Counted from the stretch's first letter, positions 49,922 through 62,858 are shown. The stretch is DNA of 64,000 bases from Metaphire vulgaris (GCA_018105865.1 CM030835.1:3949316-4013315); one strand, 5' to 3'. Numbers and translations are program-made. The notes: generated by a model from the letters alone, not told the origin.

Positions 49922-52900
49922 GTATTGGCGAATTGTTCGAATACTGCAAATGGGAGACATTTAACGCCACCTGTCGACCGAACGAGGTCATACTGATGCA
50001 TTCAGCCAGATACGGTCGCATGCGCTTCGGAAGGTTGTCTCATAATTAAATATATAATATATAATATAATAACATAACAAGGTTTAAAGTGGTTCAGTAG
50101 GGACTGCCCTGTGTGAAAACCACTGTTGAAATACTGCGTCAATTTTGGAAGAAATTCAATTAATTAGCCTGATTTCCAATGCAGGAATCGTTCATCGGAC
50201 CAATAAGTGGACGTTAATTAACAGGTAGTTTTGCTGAGAATTCGTAGGCATAATATTTCCCTAGCAGTCTTAATAAATTGGTAGGGATTCGTACAGCGCT
50301 ATTCTTTCAAGGCATGCTGTCCTCTGTGAAATAGATGAATGTGACACAGCAGGTTCTTTTACGTAGACCTAGACTATATACCTAGTGCTTCGTAATCAAA
50401 GGCCCGTAACATAGGCCTGTAACAAGACCTGTAACTATAGGCCTGTATCTAGTCCTGTAATAAGAGGTCTAGTTTAGTAACCATTCTGTCATCTTCGTCC
50501 ATATCAACGCGTTTTAACATTTTTACTTTACTAGCGCAGTTTTTTTTTAAAGTAAAGTTTTCCCATGCCCGAATGGGAGCTTTAAGGCCGATGCTGATCT
50601 CCGGTCTCCAAGACATACAGCGACGCAGGTGGCATATGTCATTAAGTTCCATTAACCAAGAGTAGGTTGCCAGCCAAACGTATAGGCCCGCGCTTTACTT
50701 CGCAGCAAACGCTGCTCCTCAATTTGAAGTGCAGTCTTTTTAAACCGCCTTATTCGAGAATAATCATGAACATAAAGTCGCAGGTTTAACTTTATACATG
50801 TCGTTTTTCCTTAGCTCCTAAAAAATGAATGTTATGTTGCAATGTTAGTTGATTAGGTATTTGAGTTTTGTCTGTTTGTTTTACTTAAAGTGTGTGTTTT
50901 ATTAGTTTTTATTAGTTTATTATTGTTTTTTGTTCTATTTGATGCTGTGCTTGTCACGAAATAAAGATTATTAAAAATAGTTCATACGAGATGAGCACAC
51001 CTGTATAAAGTTGTACCTGTGCTTAAAGTAATTAACCTATTAGTAGTGATCTTAATTCAGGTGTATGCAGGAGAATCATGGAAACGTCGGCTGCTCTGCC
51101 GATGTCCTTGCTTACCTTGATCGCAAGTGTTCCGGTCGTCACACCTGTCACCTGACGATTCCAGATCCGGTTCTGCACGGATTTCACACCTGTCCCAAGG
51201 AGCTGATACCATACCTGGAGGCCAGTTATTCGTGTGTTCAAGGTAATTTTGATCGGGACGGACAAAAATTATGACAATAAAAACCTTAAGATGAACTGCT
51301 CGGTTCTTTGTATCACAAGTTTTAAGATGAACAAATACTATAAAATCGATTCTCTGTAGGCCTATAACTTTAACCAATGGAAGGACTATTGTTACAGTAT
51401 AGTTGCGTAGAAATGCAAAACTTTCAGCGGAGTGATGAAACGCTTGAATTGGAATCAGATGTTCTTGATTCTCCGTCATCATTGCGTAAAATCATGCAAG
51501 GATTGTCAATACTGCATGTCCGTCTCAATTTTGTTCTACAGTACAGCGCTCGAGATGCGACATTTTCTCATCCATTTCAAACCGCACACTAGACTGTACA
51601 CGGTCTTTCAAAAATCTATCTCCATCATACAAAATTTCAAAAGATTACAAAGTTTTGACACAAATCAACTATTGCATAATTCAGATTCTCTCCTTTATAT
51701 GAACCAATCAGCCAATCAAATCTATAGCGCCATTATATAACGATGCATATAGCATCAGCCGTTGTTGTAGAAAATACAATTACATATTATAGAAAGGTGA
51801 CGATGAAGAGGGCATTATGATCGGCGGGGACTTCATTCGAAGACCGATTGGACAAACAGCAACAGTTTATGACTTAATTTAAAAGGTGTAGTGCGCTGGT
51901 TTCACAAAGTGATGTAGACAATGAATTTCTGAGAATGTTAATTTTAAAATTAGCCACTGTCTCTGACAGCACGGGTACGAGGGACATCAACCAAAGAGAT
52001 GTCTCTGCCGAGCATCGAGTGAAATGGCTACAAAGTCGATCGCGAGATGAACCGAGTAAAGCAAAGAACATGGGATACATTACATTAGATTATAAAATCA
52101 AATATTAAATACCACATAGCAATGCTATAGCTATCCACCGCCTGCCTTCACTGATTGTCTTATTTTCATGTAATTGTCTAATTAACTAAAGATTTGGCGA
52201 TATTTTTAAAATGAACCTGGATAGAAGCAATTTTAGACAGACTACAGAAGCATTGGAATATAATAACAGCCAACGCAGTCTCGAAGCTGTCGCGTCCAAT
52301 TGCACGACATCTAAGACTAGCAATTACAAAGCCAGTCCATGTACAGTGTACTTGTTTGGCTGTCCATCATGTATCACGTATCATGTGTTCACGTTGGCAG
52401 TCTTCGTAGACTTTTACTGGTTTCTATATTTATTTTAAATTCGCAGTAAAAGTTGGGAATTCGCATACCTGTGTGATGTTCGGCGGACTGCTCCTGTCAT
52501 CGCTCGAAGGCGGTTACCTGGCCAGTGCCACCGCTCTAGACTCACCTGTCGGATCGGCCGACTGTCCGTGGATCATCGAGGCTCAACCGGGTCAGTTCAT
52601 CAACCTGACCGGATGGTCGTTTGACCTGACCTCGTTCGATCGTCGCCAGTCGCCGGCAGAGTCGTGTTCGACTCTGGCCGCCGGAAGGTCGAAGGTCACC
52701 GTCGAAGACGGAAACTGGACGATGTCGATGACCTCTTGCCCATCGGACGCTCACAGTCCGAGGCAGAGGCACTGGTCGGTCACGTCGCAAGGTCATCGGG
52801 TCAAGGTCTTCATACAGGCGACACCTAGCGACGAAACCGATCAGAACTCTTCAGCTGACCAACAGCCGGATAACGGCGATCAGTCACCAGTCAACGGACC

Positions 52901-53137
52901 CTACTATCTGCTTAAATACGAGGGTAAGGAGAGGGAGAGAGAGGAGAGAGAGAGGGGGAGAGACAGGCAGTCAAACAGAGAGAGAGAGAAACAGAGAGAC
53001 AGAGAGAGAGAGACAGGCAGTCAGTCAAACACTGTGAGAGAGATAAAAACAGACAGACGAGAGAGAGAGAGAGAGAAAGGCAGTCAAACAAACACCGTGA
53101 GAGAGATAAAAACAGACAGTGTGTGAGAAAAACATAC

Positions 53138-53210
<73 letters not shown>

Positions 53211-53495
53211 CAGGCAGTCAAACAGACAGACAGACAGAGAGAGAGAGAGAAAACAGACATACAGAGAGAGAGAGAGAGAGTGAGAGAGAGACAGAGAGAG
53301 AGAGAGAGAGATTTCAGAGTGAGAGACAGTGAAGAATTTGGACAAACAACTTCTTTTAGACTGAAAATAGTAGTAGGCCTATGTGTGTGTGTAAACTCAG
53401 AAATGTCTTCATTCGCATCATTACAATTACATTACAATTATAGGTCATTGTAGATCACAATTACAATTGCCAATTACATTGGGACCAATTACAAT

Positions 53496-53537
<42 letters not shown>

Positions 53538-56500
53538 ATATTATATATATTAGTTCGAGGGGTCTTTGTTGATTTTCTTCTCAGTTGTCGGTTGTCCTGA
53601 TTCCTTTACTCTTGACAACGGACGGTTCCAGAGACAGTCCAGGGACCGTGCGATTGTCTCCTGCAATCGCACCGGACAGACCTATTACATCACGTGCGAT
53701 AACAACCGCTGGCTAACGGACAGCATCAACTGCACCGAATGTACAGAGTAGAATATTGTTCTTATGTCCCAGAGGCTCTTGGGGTGGGAGTTGGGGCGGG
53801 GTGGGGTGGGAGTGTCAACCAAAATTTCCGGGGAAAGAAAGAAACTGTATTCGTTATTGCCTGCGTTCATTATTAGGGAGACTGAGACTGGGTTTGGGTC
53901 AACCCGGCTATTAAAAGTGGGGGGGTTCGCTAATTAAATAACAGACTGCTTCGATGGACCAGACTTTTTCTAGGTTATCCACATTTCCATTTAGAATTCC
54001 TTTCAGAATTGACGTGAACATTTTTATAGCGCCTATATGCGGAGCTATGAATTCAGACGAACGCATAGGATTTGCTAAACTTAGTTTAGTTAATTTTATG
54101 TCTGATTGATTAAATCCGGTGTTTTATCCAGACTCCAGGCCTTTGGGGGAGGAGAATTGACTTGCCTGGAGGAGAAGAAGAGACACAGTTCAATGCAAAA
54201 ATGTGCGTCCGTGCTGGGATGTGGGGATTTTTGTGGTTGGGGCAGGGGAACCCCCTCTAAAAGGTCTGAATAAAACACCGAATTTGGTATGACTTCAACC
54301 ATTACATGCATAGAGTTCCGTGAATATGCGTATAGTGAATAGTGGAGCTCATTACAGTATTTATTTCAGCGGCTTCGTTCGAATCAAGTCGTGTCACTCC
54401 GAAAAGATTTCTTCTGCCCGGAAGTAAGGACTCAGTTTTTTAAAGTCATTTGTAGAATTCATTCCATGCATCGTCTTCATCTATCTTAGGTCCTATAGCT
54501 ATCATCAGGCGAATTCTATAAGCAGCTGCCTTTTCACTGTTTAGCTGATTTACTTACTTACTTACTTGGAGATATTTATGGTGTTTTTACCTCGTTACTA
54601 AAATGCCGACTGCTAATAAATAAAAGGAAAGTGTTAGCAGTTATTTAAGCTCGCGGGATTTTTGTCTGCAGAGGGAAGGTTGGATGAAATCTTAAAAAGA
54701 ATTTTACTATACAGGTTGCTTTAGTTTTAAACTTGAGCGTTGGTCGATGAGTTTATCAGGCTTTTAAACAGACATTTTTGCTGCAGTTTTGGCTAAGATT
54801 CGTTTTATTTCTGTATTTTCCATTAACAACGAGGCTTCTTCAAGTTGTTTGTATCGATTAATTGATTCGTCATAATATTCTAAGTATGTTTGTCATCAAA
54901 AGTTTTTGTCGGTAAATAAATAAATAAATAAATTTGACATGGAAAAATTTCCAGACCTGAAATGAATTATGCGATCTCCCCCCCCCCATGTGGGGGCCAT
55001 GTCCCATTTTACAGATGCGTTGTTTTTTTAATCGAAATGTAGGTCTGTTTACAATTGTGGCTATTGGCTTTATGCTGGGAATTCTCATTGGACTGATAAT
55101 TCTGTCGGGAGTTCTCTTCTGTTATTCAGTAGAAAGGTAGGCCCTACTTTCCTCATTCCGTAATCATTCCAAGCATTAACCTGTTCTAATGGCATACAAT
55201 AGGGATATATATATATATATTATATTATATATACTATATATATACACACCTTGTATATGATTATATATTAGGGCTGGAAATTAACTATTAATCTACCGAT
55301 TAATAGTTAAAATTTTAATCGATTAAATTTTCTTTAATCGATTAAATTTTCGATTAAAATTTAATATTTTTATATTTTCTATTTTTTTAAAATTGTTAAT
55401 AGTTGGATTAATTATTAATAGTTTTTAGCTTCTTCTACACGTACTTACTTTTCCCCAGTATTATTATTCTATCGGAAAACGTTAATGGCATAGATTTTAA
55501 TTTAAATCTATGGTTTTAAACAAAATTTCCATAATAAGAGCGACAGTGTCAAAAATTTAAGCGGAAAATTGAAAAAACATTTTATTAAAACTAACCCTAA
55601 CCCTAACCCTAATTAATCGAGATTAATCGATTAATCGATTAAAAAAATTTTCTGATTAATCGAACAAAAAAAATTTAATCATTACCAGCCCTATTATATA
55701 TATATATAATATACTATACTATAGGAATATATCTATATAGAGAGTTGAGCAATGGAGAGATTTATTGAAGTCATTATGTCAAATGCTTCGACCAATTAGC
55801 AGTTTGAAGCTATGTACGTCACTCGGGGAGTCATGACGTTATTTATCCTTCACTGTACGTCAGAATGACGTCATTTTACGATAACTCAATGACCGATTAA
55901 AGTGGACGAGATTTTCTGTGGCTCTTGCAACTCGGTGTTTTGGGATGTTTCAATAATTCAGTTGTCCGCCAAAGACAGCGTTTCACTTTGGACGTTCTCC
56001 CAAGGAGCCTTTGTTGCTGACGTCAGGCGTCGGGCAACAGCAGTCACAGCGTCACGAAGAGTCATCGTCGTCGTCAAGCGCCGTCGTCAAGTCGAGTCAC
56101 TCGCAGACGAGCTACTTCCAGTTCAACTGCAGCCGGCTCTGCTCCTGCGACTTCCAGTACGAGCTCGACCAGACGTCGGGTCACGGTCGGGTCAGCCTGC
56201 GCCACAGCAGCTGCGGCGGCGGCGGCGGGGCTGGACCAGCAGCAGCAGCAGCAGCAGGTCTCCAGGTGGACGACGCACCCCCACCCACACTCCCACCCGC
56301 ACCTGGACCGGACGGAAAACGGAAAGGAGGCGGCGGCGGCGTCGTTTCCGCTGAGGAGGCTGACACTTCCGGCGCCCGGAACCGGCGCCGGAAGTGGGCG
56401 ACGACGACGGAAACTCGCTCGCCAGCGGAGACAACTGCTTCCGGTCGATCAGTTCGGCGGAACTGCGTCACGTGTGCAGTCTTGATGACGTCACCTCTGC

Positions 56501-56589
56501 GTCACCGCTGTGAAGCCGACGACGAAATAGGTCGACATAGAGAGCAAGAACATGAAACAAGATCGGCACGGAATGACCGCATGCATTGA
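49922..56589 (+). CDS. SUEL-lectin / CUB-like / CCP-like single-pass membrane protein (5' end missing)
   Basis: This is a cell-surface receptor-like protein; its ligand is unknown and carbohydrate binding is inferred from the SUEL domain. Exons: 49922-50033, 51061-51242, 52447-52923, 53585-53740, 54370-54423, 55043-55136, 55962-56589, all phase-compatible. Exons 1-2 encode the SUEL domain (FEYCKWETFNATC, SARYGRMR, GNVGCSADVLAYLDRKCSG, YLEASYSC). Exon 3 is CUB-like (DCPWIIEAQPGQFINLTGW). Exon 4 has the cysteine spacing of a short CCP/sushi module (VGCPDS through SINCTE). Exon 5 is a linker, and exon 6 a membrane helix (LFTIVAIGFMLGILIGLIIL). The last exon encodes an intracellular tail with Ser, Ala, Gly and Pro runs and stops with TGA at 56587. 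Its frame was chosen because the acceptor at 55961 gives phase 2 entry, although the other two frames are also long. The signal-peptide exon must lie upstream; one candidate is at 48512. Introns contain a 400-bp GA-rich satellite, a copy of a repeat shared with 16.7 kb, and a MITE with telomere-like repeats. Confidence 0.86.
50545..50735 (-). repeat. tRNA-derived SINE body, copy 2, diverged
   Basis: The plus strand shares ggccgatgctgatctccgg and the later gctgctcctca with the SINE at 19895-20200 in the same orientation and order. The tRNA-like head is not recognisable. It lies in the first intron of the SUEL-lectin gene. Confidence 0.5.
51370..51620. repeat. Dispersed repeat related to 951-1155
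   Basis: Shares the order of the blocks atgcaaaac, cagcggagtgatgaaac, gattgtcaatac and gtctttcaaaaatctatc with the repeat upstream of MadBub. It is an unclassified element in a SUEL-lectin gene intron. Confidence 0.55.
52924..53326. repeat. 400-bp GA-rich satellite with higher-order units
   Basis: It begins at the donor of SUEL-gene exon 3. It contains GA runs and reiterated units such as gacaggcagtcaaacaga and gtgagagagataaaaacaga, so it is a decayed tandem array rather than a simple microsatellite. Confidence 0.9.
53500..53551. repeat. (TA)n microsatellite
   Basis: Interrupted TA run about 30 bp upstream of the CCP-like exon acceptor. Confidence 0.95.
54003..54290. repeat. Dispersed 285-bp repeat containing a nested MITE, copy 2
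   Basis: Second copy of the 16735-17020 segment in the same orientation, starting cagaattgacgtgaacattt. It lies in a SUEL-lectin gene intron. Confidence 0.85.
55270..55692. mobile_element. MITE with AGGGCTGG ends and internal telomere-like repeats
   Basis: Left end agggctggaaattaa and right end ttaatcattaccagccct are inverted. The interior is built of gattaatcgatt-type palindromes and contains three CCCTAA units at 55592-55613. It is flanked by TA-rich DNA in the last intron of the SUEL-lectin gene. Confidence 0.72.
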
Positions 56590-57031
56590 CCAAACTGACC
56601 GTTAGCCTCTTAGCAATGGCCTTAGTCTTTTGGTCGACTTCAATTTCCTTATTTTCTTCCTTTCTTTGCGTGACTTTTCTATATTTTTCGTATAGCGCTA
56701 TATACTGGTTGACACAAAAGACCTCTGCTTTGCATAGAAGAGGAACAGACATTCGAGCACAAGAAAGACGCGTTTAACTTTCAATTACTCATGAGCAAGT
56801 TGTCTCAGGACACAGCGAGGTACGACTAAATTTCACGACGGGCCAATTTTTATGGCTGGTGCAGACCGAGGGCCAGGTAAATAGGCCTATATTTCTTCTT
56901 AAGTACAAACCTATAGTTCATACGTGATAGAATACTGTACAGGTAAGTTGAAAATATTTCGCAAAGTATTAGAAAAAAATTATTTATCGTTTCAGTGTCT
57001 TCGCGGGTCATTTTACGTTCCTTGACGGACC

Positions 57032-57067
<36 letters not shown>

Positions 57068-57077
57068 CTCTCTAATC

Positions 57078-57123
<46 letters not shown>

Positions 57124-57413
57124 GTGGTCCTTATCTATAATAAAAATTTCAAAATTTATTTTTATCGCTCCCACCATCCTATCAGGTACTACCCCACTAG
57201 AAAACAATTCCTACCAATTATTTTGTAGATCAGAGTGCATTTATAATATATGCTCAAGCCGGTCGAAGTTAGTGAAAATACACGAAAAAGTGAGCTACTT
57301 TAGAAAAATATATGAAACGTTAACTCCATTTGTTTTTTTAGATGTTTAGCATGGAAGTTGCTAAGCTAGTGAAAAGTTACAATTTCAAATGACAATTGTC
57401 ACATTAAACACTC
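56590..57413. other. Intergenic, between the SUEL-lectin gene and the transposase relic
   Basis: No gene seen. It contains (CT)n (57034-57068) and (AT)n (57078-57121). The start of the transposon-derived segment is not delimited by visible terminal repeats. Confidence 0.5.
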
Positions 57414-59164
57414 AAGGCAGCGAGAAAAAGGTCAACCGGGATCAATGCTTGGAGTTGATGTGCCTCTGTTGAAAAAGGAGCGACAGGCAAAAAAACGCGA
57501 GAATCAGGTGACATGGAAAGAAAAGCAAAAGGCCAGCTTTGATCAAGTTGTTGTCTCGGAATCGTCCGACTCTACCGGTTCAGGTTCTGATTCTGAGGTG
57601 GAAGGAGCAGTGGGTGGAGTTATCCATGCACCGCAAACAAACAAACATGGACGAATAAACATCTTGACACCATCTGTCCTGTCATCATTCGACCGGGCAA
57701 AGATAAGTGATCGCCATGCTGTGCAGCTGATTGTCCCAATCATTCATGCTTCTGGGGCGAACCTTGAAGAATACAGCATTAATCGATCATCTATTCGCCG
57801 CCATTGGCAGCTCCGAGGCAACATGGGCTGCCGAGCTTAAAACTGAGTTCAGCACACAGAAACCAATGGTACTCCAATGGGACGGCAAGCTCATGGGTTA
57901 CCTCACTGGGGATGAAAAAGTGGATCGACTTCCAATCATTGTGTCAGGATCTGGCACTGAACAACTACTCTGTATTCCGAAACTGCCTTCCGGAACTGTT
58001 CAGGCTATGGCAGATGCAATATTTGAAACATTGCTGGATTGGGGCATCAAAGATTGCATTAAAGCTCTGAGCTTTGACACCACTGCTAACATCAAGAGTG
58101 GTGTATGTGTGCTGATTGAAAAATTGCTTGAGAACAAGGTAGGCTACTGTATCTGGCGTGCAGCCATCATGCATGCATGAGATGATGTTGGAGGATGCAT
58201 TCAGCATCACAATGGGACCGTTGAGTGGCCCTGAGATCCAGCTTTTCAAGAGATTTAAGGTTTTCTGGCCAAGCATTGATTACAAGCCTGGGATAGGAGA
58301 TCCTGAAATTTCTGCGGCAGTTCCTAATATATCGGATATTAAGAACTTCATGATGAGCCAACTCGAACTAACTCACCAGCGTGCAGACTACGAGAACTTC
58401 TTGAACTGAGTCTAGTGTTTCGAGTACCATCACGTGGCATAATGTTCATGAAGCCTGTGCCATACACCTTGCTCATTTGATGGCACGGCTGATTTAGGAA
58501 CTGAAAATGTTCATCTTCAGAGGTGCTGGCTTCAAACTGACCAAGAGAGTAAGACAAGCAACTTCTATGTGTTTGGAGTATCAGCATATGTCAATCATGG
58601 TTCCTATCCCAATGACCAACATCAGCTCCCGCCGGCAACTTGCGTCTGTTAGCTCCTCATTGAAATCAACTCACCATCGTCTTTGGGTGCCTTCAAGAAA
58701 CTTTAGGCACCTCTGGTACTTTGCGTGAGTTGGTGGCGCTTGCCTTTTGATCCAGAAGTCGATGCAGCTGAGAAAATGACAATGGTGAAGCGACTAAGTC
58801 ACGGGGCACAGAAGGACCCTGCAAAACGATTTGCAATTGACCAGTCCACAATCCGTGATAAAAGGCTGAGGGATTTTGTTCATGCAATTTCTTTGCGATT
58901 CTTTAACTCTCCAGTAACAAATCCAGAGACAGGGAATCAAACGCAGACTATCTGAAGGCTGAAGAAGTGGTCCGCGAACTTAGCGTTGTCAACGATACAG
59001 CCGAAAGGGGAGTTGCACTGATGCAGGAGTACAATGCCTTGATGACCAAAGATGAGAAACAGACACAGTTTATCCTACAGGTCATCGCAAAACACCGCAA
59101 ACTGTATCCCGATTCAAAGAAAGCAACAGTAATAAAAGGGTCTTGCTTCCACGTCATCAAATGA
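57414..59164 (+). pseudogene. Decayed transposase-like gene (copy 1)
   Basis: Several overlapping reading frames follow each other collinearly and read as one protein broken by frameshifts and stops. An N-terminal segment has SDRHAVQLIVPIIHASGAN. The middle has LQWDGKLMGYLTG, ALSFDTTANIKSGVCVLIE and a His-rich CMHEMMLEDAF segment, then ELTHQRADYENFLN. The C-terminal part has FFDPEVDAAEKMTMVKRL, and the last has VVNDTAERGVALMQEYN and KHRKLYPDSKK. The D(T)T plus C/H...E pattern suggests an RNase-H-like transposase, possibly hAT-related, but the family assignment is my inference. Breaks occur near 57837 (TAA, +1 shift), 58150, 58407, around 58500-58730 and at 58952. A less complete relative lies at 44.8-45.7 kb. 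I saw no flanking terminal repeats. Confidence 0.65.
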
Positions 59165-60022
59165 CACAAAGCGATTGAGTTATAAACATTTTGCCAGAAC
59201 TCAATTGAACTCTCACTAACATGACATTGCCAGTTCTTATGAGCACTGCCTTTAGCTCTTTAATAATTACTGTTGACTTTAACAAGCATGTTAATAGTCA
59301 CTTTGCATTTAAAGCAATTTATATTATAACATGAAAACGCCATTAATTTGTGCGCCTAATATTGAAACTTGAGTCGGCTTGAGCACACACTAAATATTAA
59401 CCAATCTTGGAGATATTTGGCGCAAATAAGTTTCTACTGTGGAGACTCTATTGGGAGGGTGGGAGGATGAAATTTTAAAAGTCAAAATTTAGGATATATA
59501 TATATATATATATATATATAACACAAGGCGATATTCAGCGCTGGTCAGTTTGTTAATACTTAAGTTACTATCGTTGTCTTCATAGCTGCTGCAACACTCT
59601 ACACTATAATTTCCAATGCATTTACCTATATATAGTCTGAGCATTATTTGGAGGCACCGGCTACTGAATAGGCCTTTGCTAAGATGTCTAAGAACTTTAG
59701 ATCAGCATCAAGTGATGTTCTTGTCGACTAGAGCTACGTCTGAGAAAGGAATTTGAGATTTTAGTTTTGATATATTAATCGCCAATTTTAGAAAAGGCAG
59801 GAATTAATTGATCACAAAATATTAAAGTGACAACACCAACAACAACAACAGCATCAGCATCAGCAATCAACAACAGCAAGCAACAACAACAGCAACATCA
59901 ACATCATCAGCAGCATGTTTCATCGTCTGTTCCATCACTTACTATTATGAGTTATCTGAGATCGGCGTTGGAGATGGCGCCAGATTTTGACGTTTAATTG
60001 CTCCGAAGGCTTAAGAACCTAC

Positions 60023-60053
<31 letters not shown>

Positions 60054-60295
60054 GATACAGTACATACAGGCAGGAACTCCCGTGGTGACATTTGAGAGGG
60101 AGTGTCGTATACCGTCTAACTACGCTAATTCCATCCTTCCATCTTTCCGTTCTGCTCCTCTCCCACCCTCCCGCGCCACGCCTTTCCATCTTCTCTGGCT
60201 TCCCATCCCGGTCTTTAAAACGACTCCTCCGGAGAGCAGCGCTCGTGAAATATGATGATCCTTAGTAAGGTGGCGTTTATGTGCTCTGATGTCAT

Positions 60296-60296
<1 letters not shown>

Positions 60297-60350
<54 letters not shown>
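60297..60350. repeat. (GAC)n microsatellite
   Basis: About 17 GAC units, highly CpG-rich (poly-Arg, poly-Asp or poly-Thr depending on frame). Confidence 0.95.
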
Positions 60351-60494
60351 ACGAGATTCAATTATTGCTTATCACGTCCACACACAGTCTGCCAAAGGAA
60401 CGGAAATGGACGGGGACAGGTAACCCCCCCTAACTCCTAGCCCCTCTCTCCCTCCCCCAATTTCCTCTACGCTGCGTGTGATTTGAGACCTTTC

Positions 60495-60532
<38 letters not shown>

Positions 60533-60990
60533 TATCTGTGTTTGTCTGTTTGTCGGCGATTCTCACACACTCTCTCATCCACGTTCGTCTGTCTGTTTGT
60601 CTGCCTGTGTTTCTCTTCCTCGTTTTGGTCTTTGGTGACATACTTTTCGTATTAGATTGATTTCTGGATAACATTAAATTTTTTTTGTCTCATTATGAAC
60701 TTCCGGACTAATCGTGAGCGTCCACTTCTGCCTCGCGATTGCCTGTCTTTCGGATGGTGTGCTCAGGTAGGGATGGGGGTTCGGTGGAAGATGTCTCTTT
60801 CCTGTTCAGTCTCCATTTGCCAGTCCCAGATGTTCGGCAAACGAGACTGCACCGTGTGAGAAGAAGACCTGGAACCAGCCTCTCTTTCCCCCCTCTCTCC
60901 TCACTCTCTCTCTCCTCTCTCTCTCTCTCGCACTCTCTCCCTCCATCCACTTCTTCTCATCTTTCGTAATTTTCCGTCTGCACTTCTCAG

Positions 60991-61196
60991 GCAGACGCCG
61001 AAGCGAGAAGTGGCATTTCTGCTGCCGAGGAGGAACCGACCGAAGGAGGACTTCTGAGTGAGAGAGGAACAGCCGCTGCGAGTGCACTTGTCGGTCGTGA
61101 ATTAAGTGCACGTGGAGTGAAAACTCCGAAGCGAATGGGGAGGGAGGGAGGGGGGGGGAGGGTGGAAACGGAGGAGAAAGAACAGGCAAGTGTATA
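60991..61196 (+). CDS. Possible exon of an unrecognised plus-strand gene
   Basis: A pyrimidine-rich tract ending in cttctcag at 60990 is followed by an open frame reading DAEARSGISAAEEEPTEGG, then LLSERGTAAASALVGREL, up to a TAA at about 61194. A possible phase 1 donor (CAA/gtgtat) lies just before the stop. Composition is coding-like, and the antisense frames are Pro/Leu-biased. No family is recognised and no partner exon was found. Confidence 0.18.
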
Positions 61197-62366
61197 AAAA
61201 GACAAAAGAGTGTATACCATCAACAGCAGAAAGATAAAACAGCAAATTGACATATAAGTAGATGGCTAGATGAATGGATAGATAGATGGATAGATGGATG
61301 GATGGATAGATGGATGAATGACGTATGAATGATGGATGGATAGATGGATAGATTGACGACGCATTGAAGAGTCGATGAGCGGATGAATATAGAGAGTAAT
61401 TACTTACTCAACTAGAGCGCTCTCTTTCTCTCCTTCGCTCATTCGTTCTTCCTTTCTTCCATTCCAGTTTTTCCCAGAGATTTCCACGGAGTTCTTGACA
61501 ATCCCGTTTTCGATCTTGCCCGGCCCCTGTGGGCCCTGTCGTCTAAAACATGGAATTTAATATTCACTAGAACGGGCGTATAATGTCTGCAAGTGAAGCC
61601 GGTTTTCGCCATTTTGTTAAGTATGATCACATTACCGTAAAACTCCTAATATAGAAGTCTGGTCTCAAACAGGCGGGTACAGTTAAGCTTATTTGCTCTA
61701 ATGGAAGCCGAGGTTCGTATTAGAAGTCTTGCGGTAATTTCTATAGCAGCTACGGTAACCAGTGTCTAAGCCTTAGTAAAGATGGCGGCAAATATTGTAT
61801 TCAACTTTCCGCTGCCCTACCATAGATAGACCACTTCCAGTGGAAATATTAATTTCTAGGGGGGTTAAAAGTCGTTCGTAAAATTTGTAAGACTCGCTTC
61901 TGTCAAAAATCCCAGTTTGTTCGGCGTTGTTATGCATTTGCGCCACATTTTTTGTCTGTCTGTCTGTTTGTCTGTCTGACTGTCTTTCTGTATCTTTGCG
62001 TTTGTCAGTTGAACAGTTTCCCTGGCAATTCGCGCTGACACTGATCTAATACAGACGGACAGAAATTATTGTCGAGGGTGTGGCAGACGACGATAGCGAC
62101 GACCGCCCAAGTCTTTAGCAGACGTCAGCAGGCGTTTACTGTGAGAACGCTTCAGTCCATCTCTTTGCCCACCATCCCACTTCACTTACGTCGGCGGCGG
62201 CGGGCGGCGGCGGCGGCGGCGCTCTCTCGGTGGATTGGACCCACGGAAAGACGGCGCTACATAAATGCCCGTCAGCATCAGAAGCGAAAATTCAGGCGTC
62301 AAGTAGAACGATGAGACGAGGCGTCGATAATCAAGGGTTTTGCTTTTATGCTGAGAGTGTTTGAAG

Positions 62367-62368
<2 letters not shown>

Positions 62369-62424
<56 letters not shown>

Positions 62425-62575
62425 CAGAGACAGAGACAGAGACAGAGACAGAGACAGAGACAGAGACAGAGACAGAGACAGAGACAAAGACAGAGACAGA
62501 GACAGAGACAGACAGAGACAGACAGACAGGCAGACAGACATACAGACAGACAGAGACAGAGACAGGGACAGAGAG
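62369..62575. repeat. Compound microsatellite (GA)n-(GACAGA)n-(GACA)n
   Basis: About 17 GA units, then about 20 GACAGA units with one AAAG change, then mixed GACA units, in the same order as 25845 and 29524. Confidence 0.97.
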
Positions 62576-62858
62576 GGTAGCTTGCAAGTGCTTCTGACGT
62601 TATTATATGACGGGTGTTATTAGCAAAATGTCATTACCTGAAGGCAGTTCATCTGCAGGTGCTGTCGAATAATGATTTCAATTTCGTTCGTAATGACAAA
62701 CATGTCCGACTGTTCTACTCCTCTGGCTTTTTCTGTCCGCCAGGCAGTGGCTCGAAATCTCATTTTCGAGTGAAACGATTTTCGAAATTACCGCCAAGTC
62801 AACGTTCAATACTTACTTACGAACTGCACGCTTCACGACGCGCGACAGCAGAAAGAAA

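Noticed and set aside
56011..56471. Alternative frames over the last SUEL-gene exon (Arg-rich and Gln/His-rich)
   Set aside because: Only the frame entered in phase 2 from the acceptor at 55961 connects with the membrane exon; the others remain possible but need a different splice.
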